This document shows positions 17,161 to 25,014 of a DNA stretch of 64,000 bases, piece by piece. The notes below the pieces were generated by a model. That model saw nothing but the letters and a program-made list of their open reading frames with translations. It was not told where the DNA came from and searched no databases. The stretch spans positions 1 to 64,000 of the forward strand of contig CAYSOF010000004.1 in assembly GCA_964432595.1 (NCBI GenBank). Direction: 5' to 3'. Each line of letters starts with the position of its first letter. The first letter of the stretch is position 1. This stretch comes from DASYLJ01 sp964432595. Its GTDB lineage: Bacteria > Desulfobacterota > Binatia > DP-6. The position numbers and the translations under genes were made by a program.

Positions 17161-17514
17161 CTAGAGATCGTCCCCGCCGCCGCCGTCGTCGCCCGCATCG
17201 CCGCCGGACTCCATCTCGTCGACCATCGCGTCGAAGTCCTCGCCGCCGTCCTCGCCGAGCTCTTTGCCCATCTTGCGCATCCAGCGGGCCATGCTGCGCG
17301 GATCGCTCTCGTCGACGCCGCCGAGCGCATCGTCGCTCGTCAGGTCGTCCAGGCGAGCATCGTCGGAGCGGGGCATGGCGAAGCGGGACATGAGCCGGGT
17401 CAGGTCGCGGCCGCCACAGCGATCGCACGTCGCGTCGACCGCCTCGCTCACCCGGAGCGTGAGCACCGACACCTTCCGGCCGCAGCCTCCGCATCGGTAC
17501 TCGTAGATGGGCAT
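17161..17514 (-). CDS. FmdB-type zinc-ribbon protein
   Basis: 117 aa starting MPIYEYRCGGCGRK. Two CxxC knuckles, CGGC and CDRC, form the zinc ribbon typical of the FmdB/CxxC_CxxC_SSSS family. The remainder is acidic, with a highly Asp/Gly-rich C-terminus (residues about 95-117) that is probably disordered. The family is described as putative regulatory proteins, without proven mechanism. The start is fixed by the family N-terminus; an upstream in-frame extension has no homology feature. A perfect TATAAT lies 9 nt before the ATG, suggesting a leaderless message of its own that could also read into ntrB and ntrC. Confidence 0.8.
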   Translation of the reverse strand: MPIYEYRCGGCGRKVSVLTLRVSEAVDATCDRCGGRDLTRLMSRFAMPRSDDARLDDLTSDDALGGVDESDPRSMARWMRKMGKELGEDGGEDFDAMVDEMESGGDAGDDGGGGDDL

Positions 17515-17523
17515 GGCGGCGGG

Positions 17524-17529
17524 ATTATA
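17524..17529 (-). promoter_or_regulatory. TATAAT -10 box 9 nt before the FmdB-type gene
   Basis: Perfect TATAAT on the minus strand, with 9 nt to the ATG at 17514. No convincing -35 is seen at 17 nt. The position implies transcription begins at or within a base or two of the start codon. Confidence 0.45.
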
Positions 17530-17600
17530 GCGTCCGATCCTCGACAGGCCAGCCCGCGGCCAGGCCGGCTTGCGGAAGCGCAAGCCGGTGCGCCGCAGCT

Positions 17601-19028
17601 CTATTTCGCGGCCTTGGCGGCGAAGCCGCGCTCGCCGAACGTCAGAACGGCCTTCTTGCCGTTCATGACCGTCTCGAGGACGACGTCGCGGCCCCAGAGG
17701 CGGTGGATGTAGCCCAGGGTACGCTCGGCGTTCTCGAGCTGCAGGTCGCGCCCGTCGTGGGCGTGCGAGAGCAGGAGGGTCCGATTGTGGCCGCTGTCGG
17801 CGTCCTCGATCCGGATCACGGGGATCGACCCCATCCCGACGCTCTTCAGCAGCATGTCCTTCACCTGGCGCCAGCCGTCCTCGTCGGAGACGTCGCTGAT
17901 CACCAACTCGTCGCCGCGGGGCTCGTAGCGGATCAGGTCGAGCTGCCGCATCAGCCTCTCACCGAGCCAGCGACGGATGAAGGACACGTCGCGGTCGACC
18001 TCGCGTGTCTCGAAGAGCAAGTCGCGGCCCGTCTTGCCGGCCGGGATGCGCTCGCGCTCGTCGGGCGTCGGATGGTCGCCGCAGCGCTCGATGTCCTCCC
18101 ACATCTTGATGCCGAGGTGGTACGGATTGAGGCTGCCCGGGATCGGCCGGCACACCTGGTTGTGCCGCACGAGGAACTCGAGGTGCAGGTTCTGCGGCAG
18201 CTCGAGCGAATCGAGGATGCGACGGTGCCAGAACGAGGCCCAGCCCTCGTTCATGATCTTCGTCTCGATCTGCGGGATGAAGTACTGCGACTGCTCGTGC
18301 ACGATCGTCAGCAGATCGCGCTCCCAGTCGGCGAGGAACGGGTTGTGGTCACGGATGAAGAGGAGAATGTCCTCCTCGGGCGACGGCGGCACGCGCTTCA
18401 GGTCGGGCTCGCTGTCGGCTTGGCGCCGGTGGATGCTCTGAAAGGGGTCGGGCGGGCGCGTGGCCTGCTCCACGAGCCGTTGCCGCTCGTCCTCGATCGA
18501 GAGCTTCTTGACCGCGAGGTTCCGGCGGCACTGCAGGGAGAGTGAGTGCGCCGCGTCGAGGATGTGCTCGACCTTGTCGTAGCCGATGCTCGGCCGGTCG
18601 ATGTAGGCGCGGACGCGGTCGGCGTGTGCCTTGAAGGTGCCGATCGTGAATTCGGCGCGCGTCGACTGGAACGTGAAGTTGCGCTTGAAGAAGTCGTTGT
18701 GCCCGTAGACGTGGGCGATGGTGAGTATCTGGAGACACAGCGTGTTGTCGCGCATCAGGTACGCGAGCGCCGGGCTGGAGTTGATCACCATCTCGTAGGG
18801 CAGCCCCGAGACGCCGTGATCGTAGAGCGTCTTCAGCTTCTCGTAGGCCTTGCCGTACGACCAGTGCGGGTAGTGCGAGGGCATGCCCGAGTACGCCATG
18901 TACCCGAGCATCTGGTTGTGATCGCAGATCTCGAACTCCTGCGGGTAGCAGTCGAGCCCGAACTCGGTGACCTTGTCGCGGATGCGCGCGTCCCAGTACT
19001 CGAGGTCGCTGAGCGTGTAGTCCGCCAT
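17601..19028 (-). CDS. SpoVR family protein (YcgB-like)
   Basis: 475 aa, the normal SpoVR length. Recognised by the N-terminal WDARIRDKVTEFGLDCYPQEFEICDH segment region and by the PYHLGIKMWEDIERC, HEQSQYFIPQIETKIMNEGW-type core (quoted in parts: NEGWASFWHRRI). The family is almost always encoded with PrkA and YeaH, as here. The function is poorly defined; links to sporulation cortex in Bacillus and stress in enterobacteria are known. It is the third gene of the prkA-yeaH-spoVR series, 4 nt after yeaH. No spore genes are in the window, so a general stress or nutrient-limitation role is the better reading. Confidence 0.93.
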   Translation of the reverse strand: MADYTLSDLEYWDARIRDKVTEFGLDCYPQEFEICDHNQMLGYMAYSGMPSHYPHWSYGKAYEKLKTLYDHGVSGLPYEMVINSSPALAYLMRDNTLCLQILTIAHVYGHNDFFKRNFTFQSTRAEFTIGTFKAHADRVRAYIDRPSIGYDKVEHILDAAHSLSLQCRRNLAVKKLSIEDERQRLVEQATRPPDPFQSIHRRQADSEPDLKRVPPSPEEDILLFIRDHNPFLADWERDLLTIVHEQSQYFIPQIETKIMNEGWASFWHRRILDSLELPQNLHLEFLVRHNQVCRPIPGSLNPYHLGIKMWEDIERCGDHPTPDERERIPAGKTGRDLLFETREVDRDVSFIRRWLGERLMRQLDLIRYEPRGDELVISDVSDEDGWRQVKDMLLKSVGMGSIPVIRIEDADSGHNRTLLLSHAHDGRDLQLENAERTLGYIHRLWGRDVVLETVMNGKKAVLTFGERGFAAKAAK

Positions 19029-19032
19029 TCGT

Positions 19033-20244
19033 TCAGCTCTGGTCCTGCCCGCGGTCCTTGCCGAGGAAGGTCTTGAACGAGGGCCAGATGTCTTCCTTGC
19101 GCTCGATGAGCACCGTCTGGAAATTGTCGGCGTCGAGTCGCCGGAAGATGTTCAGCATCGAGCTCTCGTAGTAGCGCGACCCGAGCGGCTTGATCTCGCC
19201 GTACCCGAAGAGGTTGCAGAGGTCGGAGAGCTCCTTGGCTGCCTTGAGGGCGGCGGGATTGTCCGAGTCGAAGTTGTCGCCGTCGGAGCAGTGGAACGCA
19301 TAGACGTTCCAGAGCGACGGGTGATACCGAGCCTTGATGATGTCGAGCGCCTTCGTGTACGCGGACGAGATGAAGGTGCCGCCGGACTCGCCCTTGTGGA
19401 AGAACTCCTCCTCGGTGACTTCCTTCGCCTCGGTGTGATGCGCGATGAAGGCGATCTCGACGTTGCGATACTTCGTGCAGATGAACTGGTAGAGGAGGAA
19501 GAAGAAGCTCCGCGCCAGGTACTTCTTCATCGTGTCCATCGAGCCGGACGTGTCCATCAGGCACAGCACCACGGCGTTCGACTCCTGCCGGACGTCGGTG
19601 ATCATGTGCCGGTAGACGAGGTCGTCGTCGTGGAACGGAAACCGGCCGCGGCGCGGGAAGTCCGACGCCGCCGGTGACAGGGCGGCGCCGACGCCCTTGG
19701 TGCGTCGCGAGACCATCTTTCGGCGGGCGCGCTCGCGCGCAGTGCGCTTTTTGTCGAGGCGGATGCGGATGCCGACGGCGCGATAGCCCTTGCGCTTCGC
19801 GATGCGGAACGCGTCGATCTGGCGGAGCGCCTTGCGTTCGAGGTCCGGCAGCTCGAGATCCTCGAACATGATGTCGATGAGCTCTTCGAGCGTGACGTCG
19901 GTTTCGTAGTAGTCGGCGCCGGCCTGATCGCCGGCCTTGTCCTCGCCCTGCTGCTGCCCCTTGTTCTTGCCGACGATCTGTCCGGTCTCGGACTCGCCGT
20001 CGCCCTGGGCCGCGCCGGGCGCATTGTCGCCGTAGACGAAGCGGTACTCACGAATGCCGCGGATCGGCACCTTGATGATGCGATCGCGGTTTTGCCCGAT
20101 GATCGACTCCTCCGCGATGATGTCGGCGATGTTGTCGCGGATCGACTCGCGAACCTTGGTGCGATGACGGGCACGGTCGCCGGCGGAGCGATCGCTCCGC
20201 TCGGCGTCGGACGGCGTGAACGGCCGGAAGATGGCGTCGGACAT
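19033..20244 (-). CDS. DUF444 / YeaH-YhbH family VWA-like protein
   Basis: 403 aa. A von Willebrand A-like domain in the C-terminal half has a MIDAS motif DTSGSMD at about residue 225, and AYTKALDIIKARY nearby. The N-terminal half is basic and Gln/Gly rich (residues about 85-110), as usual for DUF444. It is known to work with PrkA (YeaG) and affects stress survival in enterobacteria. Spacing is 4 nt to spoVR and 21 nt from prkA, a clear operon. Function: probable adaptor of the PrkA kinase; biochemical detail is unknown. Confidence 0.92.
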   Translation of the reverse strand: MSDAIFRPFTPSDAERSDRSAGDRARHRTKVRESIRDNIADIIAEESIIGQNRDRIIKVPIRGIREYRFVYGDNAPGAAQGDGESETGQIVGKNKGQQQGEDKAGDQAGADYYETDVTLEELIDIMFEDLELPDLERKALRQIDAFRIAKRKGYRAVGIRIRLDKKRTARERARRKMVSRRTKGVGAALSPAASDFPRRGRFPFHDDDLVYRHMITDVRQESNAVVLCLMDTSGSMDTMKKYLARSFFFLLYQFICTKYRNVEIAFIAHHTEAKEVTEEEFFHKGESGGTFISSAYTKALDIIKARYHPSLWNVYAFHCSDGDNFDSDNPAALKAAKELSDLCNLFGYGEIKPLGSRYYESSMLNIFRRLDADNFQTVLIERKEDIWPSFKTFLGKDRGQDQS

Positions 20245-20265
20245 GCGTCGGAGGAGCGGGCGACC

Positions 20266-22197
20266 TCAGTCCTTCCAGAGGTTGTTCGCCGCGTACTTGA
20301 GGACCACGTCGACGCAGCTCGGGCAATACCCCGATTCGAGCAGGTTCTTCACCATCGCATCGTATTTCTGGCTCTGCTCTTCGTCGCGCGTGCGGGCCTT
20401 GGTGATGATCCGGCTGATGTCGCGCACCGACGTCATCAGCTTCTTCTCGATGGCTTCTTTCAGCGGCTCGTAGGAGCGGTACGATACGCGCTCGCCGCGA
20501 CGGGAGGATGCCCACAGGTAGGCGATGACCTCCTGGCGGAAGCCCTCGGCCGCGGAGCCGATGATGGCGATCTGCTCCTCGATCGACTTGAGGAAGCCCT
20601 CGTCGGGATGCAGCTCCTCCTTCGTGTTGCGGTCCTTCACCCGCGTCTTGTTCACGAAGGCCTCGGCGTGGTCGAGGTAGTTCTGGAAGAGCGACTCCGC
20701 CTGCTCCTGGTAGGAGTAGACGAACGCCTTGGTGATCTCCTTCTCGAGGAGCTCCAGGTACTCCTTGTGCAGCACGTCCTGCAGCAGCTCGAGGTAGGTC
20801 TTGCGGCTGTCGTCGGCGAGATCGGTCTCCTTCACCATGTTGATGAGGGACTCGCGGACGTTGATCGGGTTGATGCAGTTGCCCTCGACGTTGTCGGACA
20901 GCGCGTTGTCGAGCGCCTTCATGATGAAACGAGTCGAGATGCCGCTCATGCCCTCGCGCTTGGTGTCGTCGCGCAGCTCCTGGACGTCGAGCTTCTTGGT
21001 CTTGCCCTTCTCGACGACTTCCTCGCCGTTGTAGAGCTTGAGCTTCGTCATGAGGTCGCACTTCGCCGTCGGCTCGAGGCGCGACAGGATGGCGAACATC
21101 GACGCGACTTCGAGCGTGTGCGGGGCGACGTGCGCGCGGAAGTCCGAGTGGCGGATGATCTTCTGGTAGATCTTCACCTCCTCGGAGAGGCGCAGGTTGT
21201 ACGGCACCTTGACGACGACGATACGGTCGAGGATCGCCTCGTTCGTGTGGTCGGCCTTGAACTTCTGCCACTCGGCTTCGTTCGAATGCGCGACGATGCA
21301 GGTGTCGACGTAGACCATGCCGTGGCGCCCGGGGGCGGGGATGATCTTCTCCTGCGTCGCCGTGATCATCGCATGCAGGTATTCGGTCTCGTTCTTGAAG
21401 ACCTCGATGAACTCGCACATGCCGCGGTTGCCGACGTTGAGCGCGCCGTTCAGGTCGAGCACGCGCGGGTCGCCCTCGCTGTAGAGGTCGAGCTTCGAGA
21501 TGTCCTCGCTGCCGATCAGGACCGAGGTATCCTGATTGTTCGGGTCGACCGGCGGAACGACGCCGATGCCGACGCGGTTGCGCTTCGAGAATCCGCGGCT
21601 CACCACCGGGAACTCTTCGTACCGGGTGCCGAACTCCTCCTTCAGGCGGAAGCGGCAGACCGGACAGAGGTCGCCCTCGATGTTGACGCCCAGCATCTTC
21701 TCGAACTCCTTCCGCAGATGGCGGGGGAGGAGATGCAGGGGCTCCTCGTTCATGGGGCAGCCTTCGATGGCGTAGAACGGATCCATCTCCTCGAGGCCGC
21801 GCTGGAGGCGCTCGACCAGGGAGCTCTTACCGGAACCTACCGGGCCCATCAGGTAGAGCACCTGCCGGCTTTCCTCTCCCTTCAATGAGGCGGAGTGGAA
21901 ATACCGGACGATCTGGCTGACGGTCTTCTCGATGCCGAAGAACTCGTCGCGGAAGAAATTGTAAACTTTGACCGACTCGTCCTTGTAGAGTCGCTTCACC
22001 CGCGGGTCGTCGGCTTCGAGGATGTCCTCGGTGCCGCCCCGCATCATCATCTCGAAGAGGCGGCCGTGCGCCAGCTTCGAGAGCGACGGATCGTGGCGAA
22101 CCAATTCGAGATATTCGAGAAGCGTGCCCCGCCAGCGCTTGGATTCGCGCGCGGCGCGGTCTTCCTTGATCAACTGCTCGAAGGAGGGCTTGTCCAT
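20266..22197 (-). CDS. prkA: PrkA serine protein kinase (YeaG-like)
   Basis: 643 aa starting MDKPSFEQLI. This ATG has AGGAG 9 nt upstream; another in-frame ATG 27 nt earlier (22224) lacks a good ribosome site. The AAA domain has Walker A GPVGSGKS at about 118-125, and the C-terminal PrkA kinase domain has the CPSCVDVVLKYAANN end. PrkA proteins are AAA+-related Ser/Thr kinases or Lon-like proteases in stress and nutrient limitation. It heads the prkA-yeaH-spoVR operon. A sigma-54 promoter match lies about 145 nt upstream of the start, and a perfect hairpin lies in the leader. Regulation by the NtrBC encoded just downstream is an attractive inference. Confidence 0.94.
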   Translation of the reverse strand: MDKPSFEQLIKEDRAARESKRWRGTLLEYLELVRHDPSLSKLAHGRLFEMMMRGGTEDILEADDPRVKRLYKDESVKVYNFFRDEFFGIEKTVSQIVRYFHSASLKGEESRQVLYLMGPVGSGKSSLVERLQRGLEEMDPFYAIEGCPMNEEPLHLLPRHLRKEFEKMLGVNIEGDLCPVCRFRLKEEFGTRYEEFPVVSRGFSKRNRVGIGVVPPVDPNNQDTSVLIGSEDISKLDLYSEGDPRVLDLNGALNVGNRGMCEFIEVFKNETEYLHAMITATQEKIIPAPGRHGMVYVDTCIVAHSNEAEWQKFKADHTNEAILDRIVVVKVPYNLRLSEEVKIYQKIIRHSDFRAHVAPHTLEVASMFAILSRLEPTAKCDLMTKLKLYNGEEVVEKGKTKKLDVQELRDDTKREGMSGISTRFIMKALDNALSDNVEGNCINPINVRESLINMVKETDLADDSRKTYLELLQDVLHKEYLELLEKEITKAFVYSYQEQAESLFQNYLDHAEAFVNKTRVKDRNTKEELHPDEGFLKSIEEQIAIIGSAAEGFRQEVIAYLWASSRRGERVSYRSYEPLKEAIEKKLMTSVRDISRIITKARTRDEEQSQKYDAMVKNLLESGYCPSCVDVVLKYAANNLWKD

Positions 22198-22304
22198 GGA
22201 CGATAGCTCCTCTCGGCTCGCCATTAGTCAGGGGTCACGGCCCGGCGCGGCCGTTCCTCCCGCTCGCGATCGCCAAAGATGGGGGTAGGGACGTCATTCG
22301 ATCA

Positions 22305-22329
22305 GCGAACGCAGAGACACTGCGTTCGC
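22305..22329 (-). promoter_or_regulatory. Perfect 10-bp hairpin at the 5' end of the predicted prkA leader
   Basis: Arms GCGAACGCAG (22305-22314) and CTGCGTTCGC (22320-22329) are exact inverted repeats around a 5-nt loop. It lies just downstream of the expected start site of the sigma-54 promoter. There is no following T run, so a terminator is unlikely. It may stabilise the 5' end or bind a regulator. Confidence 0.5.
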
Positions 22330-22341
22330 GAACAACAACGA

Positions 22342-22357
22342 AGCAAGGCGTGTGCCG
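22342..22357 (-). promoter_or_regulatory. Near-consensus sigma-54 promoter for the prkA operon
   Basis: On the minus strand the sequence reads CGGCACACGCCTTGCT. Against the consensus TGGCACRNNNNTTGCW it matches every fixed base except the first. The GG and GC elements have the correct spacing. Transcription should start near 22331, about 135 nt before the prkA ATG. The 423-nt gap between prkA and tRNA-Glu (22225-22647) holds this promoter and the hairpin; I see no gene in it and no clear NtrC box. Confidence 0.6.
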
Positions 22358-22647
22358 GAGAACGGATGTCAGGACGGGTGACGCGGCCCGGGACCGTGCG
22401 CTGTCAGGCGCGTGCCGGATGAGAAGGATAGCTCCCTCCGTCGATCTCATGATCCCGCTGCATTGCGCCGCACCACACACCCAACACTCCGGATCTCCGA
22501 TCTGACGCCGCTGCGTATCCGACACACGCAAAGCGTGGCCGACGGTACCGCCCGAGACTCGTGCTGTCAAGTTTCTGTCGCCTTTTGCTGCGACGACGGA
22601 CGCACGATGCGCTCTGTGTCAGGCGCGATCGGACGAAGAGAAGAGGA

Positions 22648-22719
22648 TGGTCCCAGGGGGAATCGAACCCCCGCTACCGACGTGAGAGGCCGGTGTCCTA
22701 GCCGCTAGACGATGGGACC
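22648..22719 (-). tRNA. tRNA-Glu (CTC)
   Basis: Folds as a cloverleaf on the minus strand: acceptor GGTCCCA with TGGGACC, anticodon loop CTCTCAC (anticodon CTC), and T loop GGTTCGATTCC. The discriminator is A and no CCA is encoded. It follows tRNA-Gln by 10 nt and is probably processed from the same transcript. Confidence 0.93.
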
Positions 22720-22729
22720 TTCGAGAAGG

Positions 22730-22802
22730 CTGAGGAGGGAGGAATCGAACCTCCAATCCCCTGATCCAGAGTCAGGTGCCTTACCAATTAGGCCACTCCT
22801 CA
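22730..22802 (-). tRNA. tRNA-Gln (CTG)
   Basis: Minus-strand cloverleaf: acceptor TGAGGAG with CTCCTCA, discriminator G (typical of tRNA-Gln), anticodon loop CTCTGGA (anticodon CTG), T arm GGAGGTTCGATTCC. CCA is not encoded. It lies 44 nt after the gltX stop. Confidence 0.93.
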
Positions 22803-22821
22803 ACAAACGAACGAAGGGCGG

Positions 22822-22850
22822 ACGGTACTTAATGACTTTCGGGGAGTCAA
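22822..22850 (-). promoter_or_regulatory. Candidate promoter of the tRNA-Gln/tRNA-Glu pair
   Basis: TTGACT (22850 to 22845), 17-nt spacer, TACCGT (22827 to 22822), overlapping the gltX stop. The tRNA-Gln 5' end is 19 nt after the -10 box. The same TTGACT-17-TACC form occurs before the other tRNA-Glu at 42583-42611, which supports both. Confidence 0.5.
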
Positions 22851-24250
22851 GGCGCCAATCGCTCCTGCGCGGCGCGCAGACGTGCGAGCGAGCGCTCGCG
22901 TCCGAGGACGTCGAGCACGTCGAAGATTCCGGGGCTCACGGTTCCGCCGGTGACGGCCACGCGCACCGGCTGCGCGAGCTTTCCGAGCGCGAGTCCATGT
23001 CGCGCAATGATGTCGTGAAACGCCCCCTCGATCGTCGACGGCTCCCAGGCCGGCAACGCATCGAGCGCCGCCGTCAGATCCGCGAGCACCGGCGCGATGT
23101 CGGGGCGCAGATGCTTGGTCGCCGCCGCTGCCTCGATGTCGATCTCGGCTGCCACATAAAAGCGCAGCGCGTCGGCGAGCTCGACCAGCGTCTTCGCACG
23201 CTCGCGTACGGTCTCGACGGCGCGCGTGAGCCAGGCAGTATCGGTGGGGACGGGGAGGCTGCGCGCCGCGAGAAACGGCTGCACGAGCTTCGTCAGCTCG
23301 GCGGCGGGTGTGGCCTTCAGATACTGGAAGTTCGTCCACACCAGCTTCTCGGGGTTAAAGATCGCCGCGGAAGTGCCGACGTTCTCGAGAGAGAAGTGCT
23401 CGATGAGCTCTGCGCGTGTGAACAATTCCTGGTCGCCGTGTGACCACCCGAGTCGGGCCAGGAAATTGACCATCGCCGGCGGCAGGTACCCGTCGTCGTG
23501 ATACTGCATCACCGACGTGGCCCCGTGGCGCTTCGACAGGCGCGACTTGTCGAGCCCCAGGATGAGCGGGATGTGCGCGAAGCGCGGCAGCGACGCGCCG
23601 AGCGCTCGATAGAGCAGGATCTGTCGCGGCGTGTTGGTGAGATGGTCGTCGCCGCGGATCACGTGCGTCATCCGCATGTCGACGTCGTCGACCACGACGC
23701 AGAAGTTGTAGATCGGCGAGCCGTCCGAGCGTTGGATGACGAAATCGTCGAGCTCCGCGTTCTGGAACACGACGCGGCCCTTCACCTCGTCGTCGACGAT
23801 GGTGTCGCCGTCGACGGGCGTCCGGAAGCGCAGGACGGAGCTGGTCCGACCGCCTGGAGCCGCCGCGAGCTCGCGGCAGGTGCGGTCGTAACCGGCGCGC
23901 TGTCCCGAGGCGGTCGCGCGCTGGCGCCGGCCCTCGATCTCTTCGGGCGTGCACCAGCAACGGTACGCGTGGCCCGCGGCGAGCAGGCGCTCGCCCGCCT
24001 CGCGATAGAGGGCGAAGCGCTCCGTCTGGCGGAACGGGCCCTCGTCCCAGTCGAGGCCGAGCCAGCGCATACTGTCGAGGATCGCCTGGATCGACGCGTC
24101 GGTGGACCGCTCGCGATCCGTGTCTTCGATGCGCAGGACGAACGTGCCGCCGTGATGGCGCGCGAACAGCCAGTTGAACAGCGCGGTGCGCGCGCCGCCG
24201 ATGTGCAGATAGCCCGTCGGACTCGGTGCGAAACGCGTGCGGACGGACAT
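22847..24250 (-). CDS. gltX: Glutamyl-tRNA synthetase
   Basis: 467 aa, class I synthetase. The HIGH motif appears as PSPTGYLHIGGAR (residues 9-21) and the KMSKS loop as DKSRLSKRHG (about 236-245). The C-terminal anticodon-binding domain is of the bacterial GluRS type. It charges tRNA-Glu with glutamate. tRNA-Gln and tRNA-Glu genes lie immediately downstream on the same strand. No GlnRS or GatCAB gene is in the window. Whether this enzyme is discriminating or also charges tRNA-Gln cannot be decided by eye. A divergent promoter region separates it from the response regulator. Confidence 0.95.
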   Translation of the reverse strand: MSVRTRFAPSPTGYLHIGGARTALFNWLFARHHGGTFVLRIEDTDRERSTDASIQAILDSMRWLGLDWDEGPFRQTERFALYREAGERLLAAGHAYRCWCTPEEIEGRRQRATASGQRAGYDRTCRELAAAPGGRTSSVLRFRTPVDGDTIVDDEVKGRVVFQNAELDDFVIQRSDGSPIYNFCVVVDDVDMRMTHVIRGDDHLTNTPRQILLYRALGASLPRFAHIPLILGLDKSRLSKRHGATSVMQYHDDGYLPPAMVNFLARLGWSHGDQELFTRAELIEHFSLENVGTSAAIFNPEKLVWTNFQYLKATPAAELTKLVQPFLAARSLPVPTDTAWLTRAVETVRERAKTLVELADALRFYVAAEIDIEAAAATKHLRPDIAPVLADLTAALDALPAWEPSTIEGAFHDIIARHGLALGKLAQPVRVAVTGGTVSPGIFDVLDVLGRERSLARLRAAQERLAP

Positions 24251-24317
24251 CCGCGGGACCTAATCGCAGGCCCTACTGCAAGTCAAATTCGTGACGTCTG
24301 CGCCATCATGAAATTGT

Positions 24318-24346
24318 TTGAGAGTCCGCCGACCGGCCTGCATACT
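24318..24346 (+). promoter_or_regulatory. Promoter of the single-domain response regulator
   Basis: TTGAGA (24318-24323), 17-nt spacer, CATACT (24341-24346): five and four matches to the sigma-70 hexamers. Start of transcription would be near 24353, leaving a leader of about 65 nt that contains a GC-rich hairpin at 24379-24398. Confidence 0.5.
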
Positions 24347-24378
24347 GGCTCGACGGTCGGCATGGAGTACGTCGTGCG

Positions 24379-24398
24379 CCCCGCCTGACGGGGCGGGG
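24379..24398 (+). promoter_or_regulatory. GC-rich hairpin in the response-regulator leader
   Basis: CCCCGCC pairs with GGCGGGG across a 6-nt loop. It ends 12 nt before the AGAGGTG ribosome site of the regulator gene, so it could modulate translation. No T run follows, so it is not an obvious terminator. Confidence 0.4.
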
Positions 24399-24419
24399 GG
24401 CGATGAAGAGGTGACGGTC

Positions 24420-24800
24420 ATGCTCAAGAAGATCCTGGTCGTGGAGGACAACGAGGACAATCGTCGCATCCTCGTCTACCGGCTGAAGAAGATCGGCCAG
24501 TTCGACATCCGCGAGGCCACGAACGGCCAGGAGGCCGTCGAAGCGGTGAAGACGGATCCGCCCGATCTCATCTTCATGGACCTCAAGATGCCGGTGATGG
24601 ACGGTTGGGAGGCGACGAAGCGCATCCGTCAGATGGACGGTGGCGACGCCGTGCGCATCATCGCGCTGACCGCGCAGGCGATGGCCGGCGACGAGGAGAA
24701 GGCTCTCGCGATCGGCTGTGACGACTACCTCGCGAAGCCCGTCGTCGACCCCGCTCTCGTCCGGCAGAAGCTCGAGCGCCTGATCGGCGCCGCGGCCTGA
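24420..24800 (+). CDS. Single-domain response regulator (CheY-like)
   Basis: 126 aa, a receiver domain only. The acidic pocket is VEDNEDN (residues 8-14), the phospho-acceptor is D54 in IFMDLKMPVMDGWEA, the switch Thr lies in IIALTAQAM, and the Lys is in DYLAKPV. The form resembles DivK or the receiver of hybrid-kinase pathways rather than a DNA-binding regulator, since there is no output domain. The ATG at 24420 has AGAGGTG upstream. No kinase is adjacent, so its partner is elsewhere. It is divergent from gltX. Confidence 0.9.
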   Translation: MLKKILVVEDNEDNRRILVYRLKKIGQFDIREATNGQEAVEAVKTDPPDLIFMDLKMPVMDGWEATKRIRQMDGGDAVRIIALTAQAMAGDEEKALAIGCDDYLAKPVVDPALVRQKLERLIGAAA

Positions 24801-24853
24801 CCGCCGCCCCCGCCGCGGCGACGTGGCGGGCGAACCTGTCCAAGGCGATTGCT

Positions 24854-24908
24854 CCCGCGGTCGGGCCGTAGGCTCAGTCGGTAGAGCAGCTGCCTTCGAA
24901 GCGGGTCG
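24854..24908 (+). pseudogene. Truncated copy of tRNA-Lys (5' half)
   Basis: This stretch repeats the first half of the intact tRNA-Lys at 26097-26169 plus about 9 nt of its upstream flank, with only three mismatches over the first 44 nt. It loses identity at the anticodon loop and has a shortened anticodon arm. No T arm or acceptor 3' strand follows; instead a GC-rich inverted repeat (GGCGAGC...GCTCGCC) begins. It cannot fold as a working tRNA. With the intact gene it forms a direct repeat about 1.2 kb apart flanking one secreted-protein gene. Confidence 0.75.
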
Positions 24909-25014
24909 GGCGAGCATCGCTCGCCGACGCGCCCGCAATCGACTTGACAGTGGCTCGCCGCAGGCGGGACTCTCCGATCGTTCGCGATCGTGTCCGGGCC
25001 ACGGAGGGGGGAAC

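Noticed and set aside
24870..24950. A functional tRNA at 24861 onward
   Set aside because: Only the 5' half resembles tRNA-Lys; there is no T arm or acceptor 3' strand, and the anticodon stem is broken.
24944..24972. Promoter for the secreted protein at TTGACA (24944-24949)
   Set aside because: The -35 is perfect, but at 16-18 nt only GGACTC-type hexamers occur; no credible -10.
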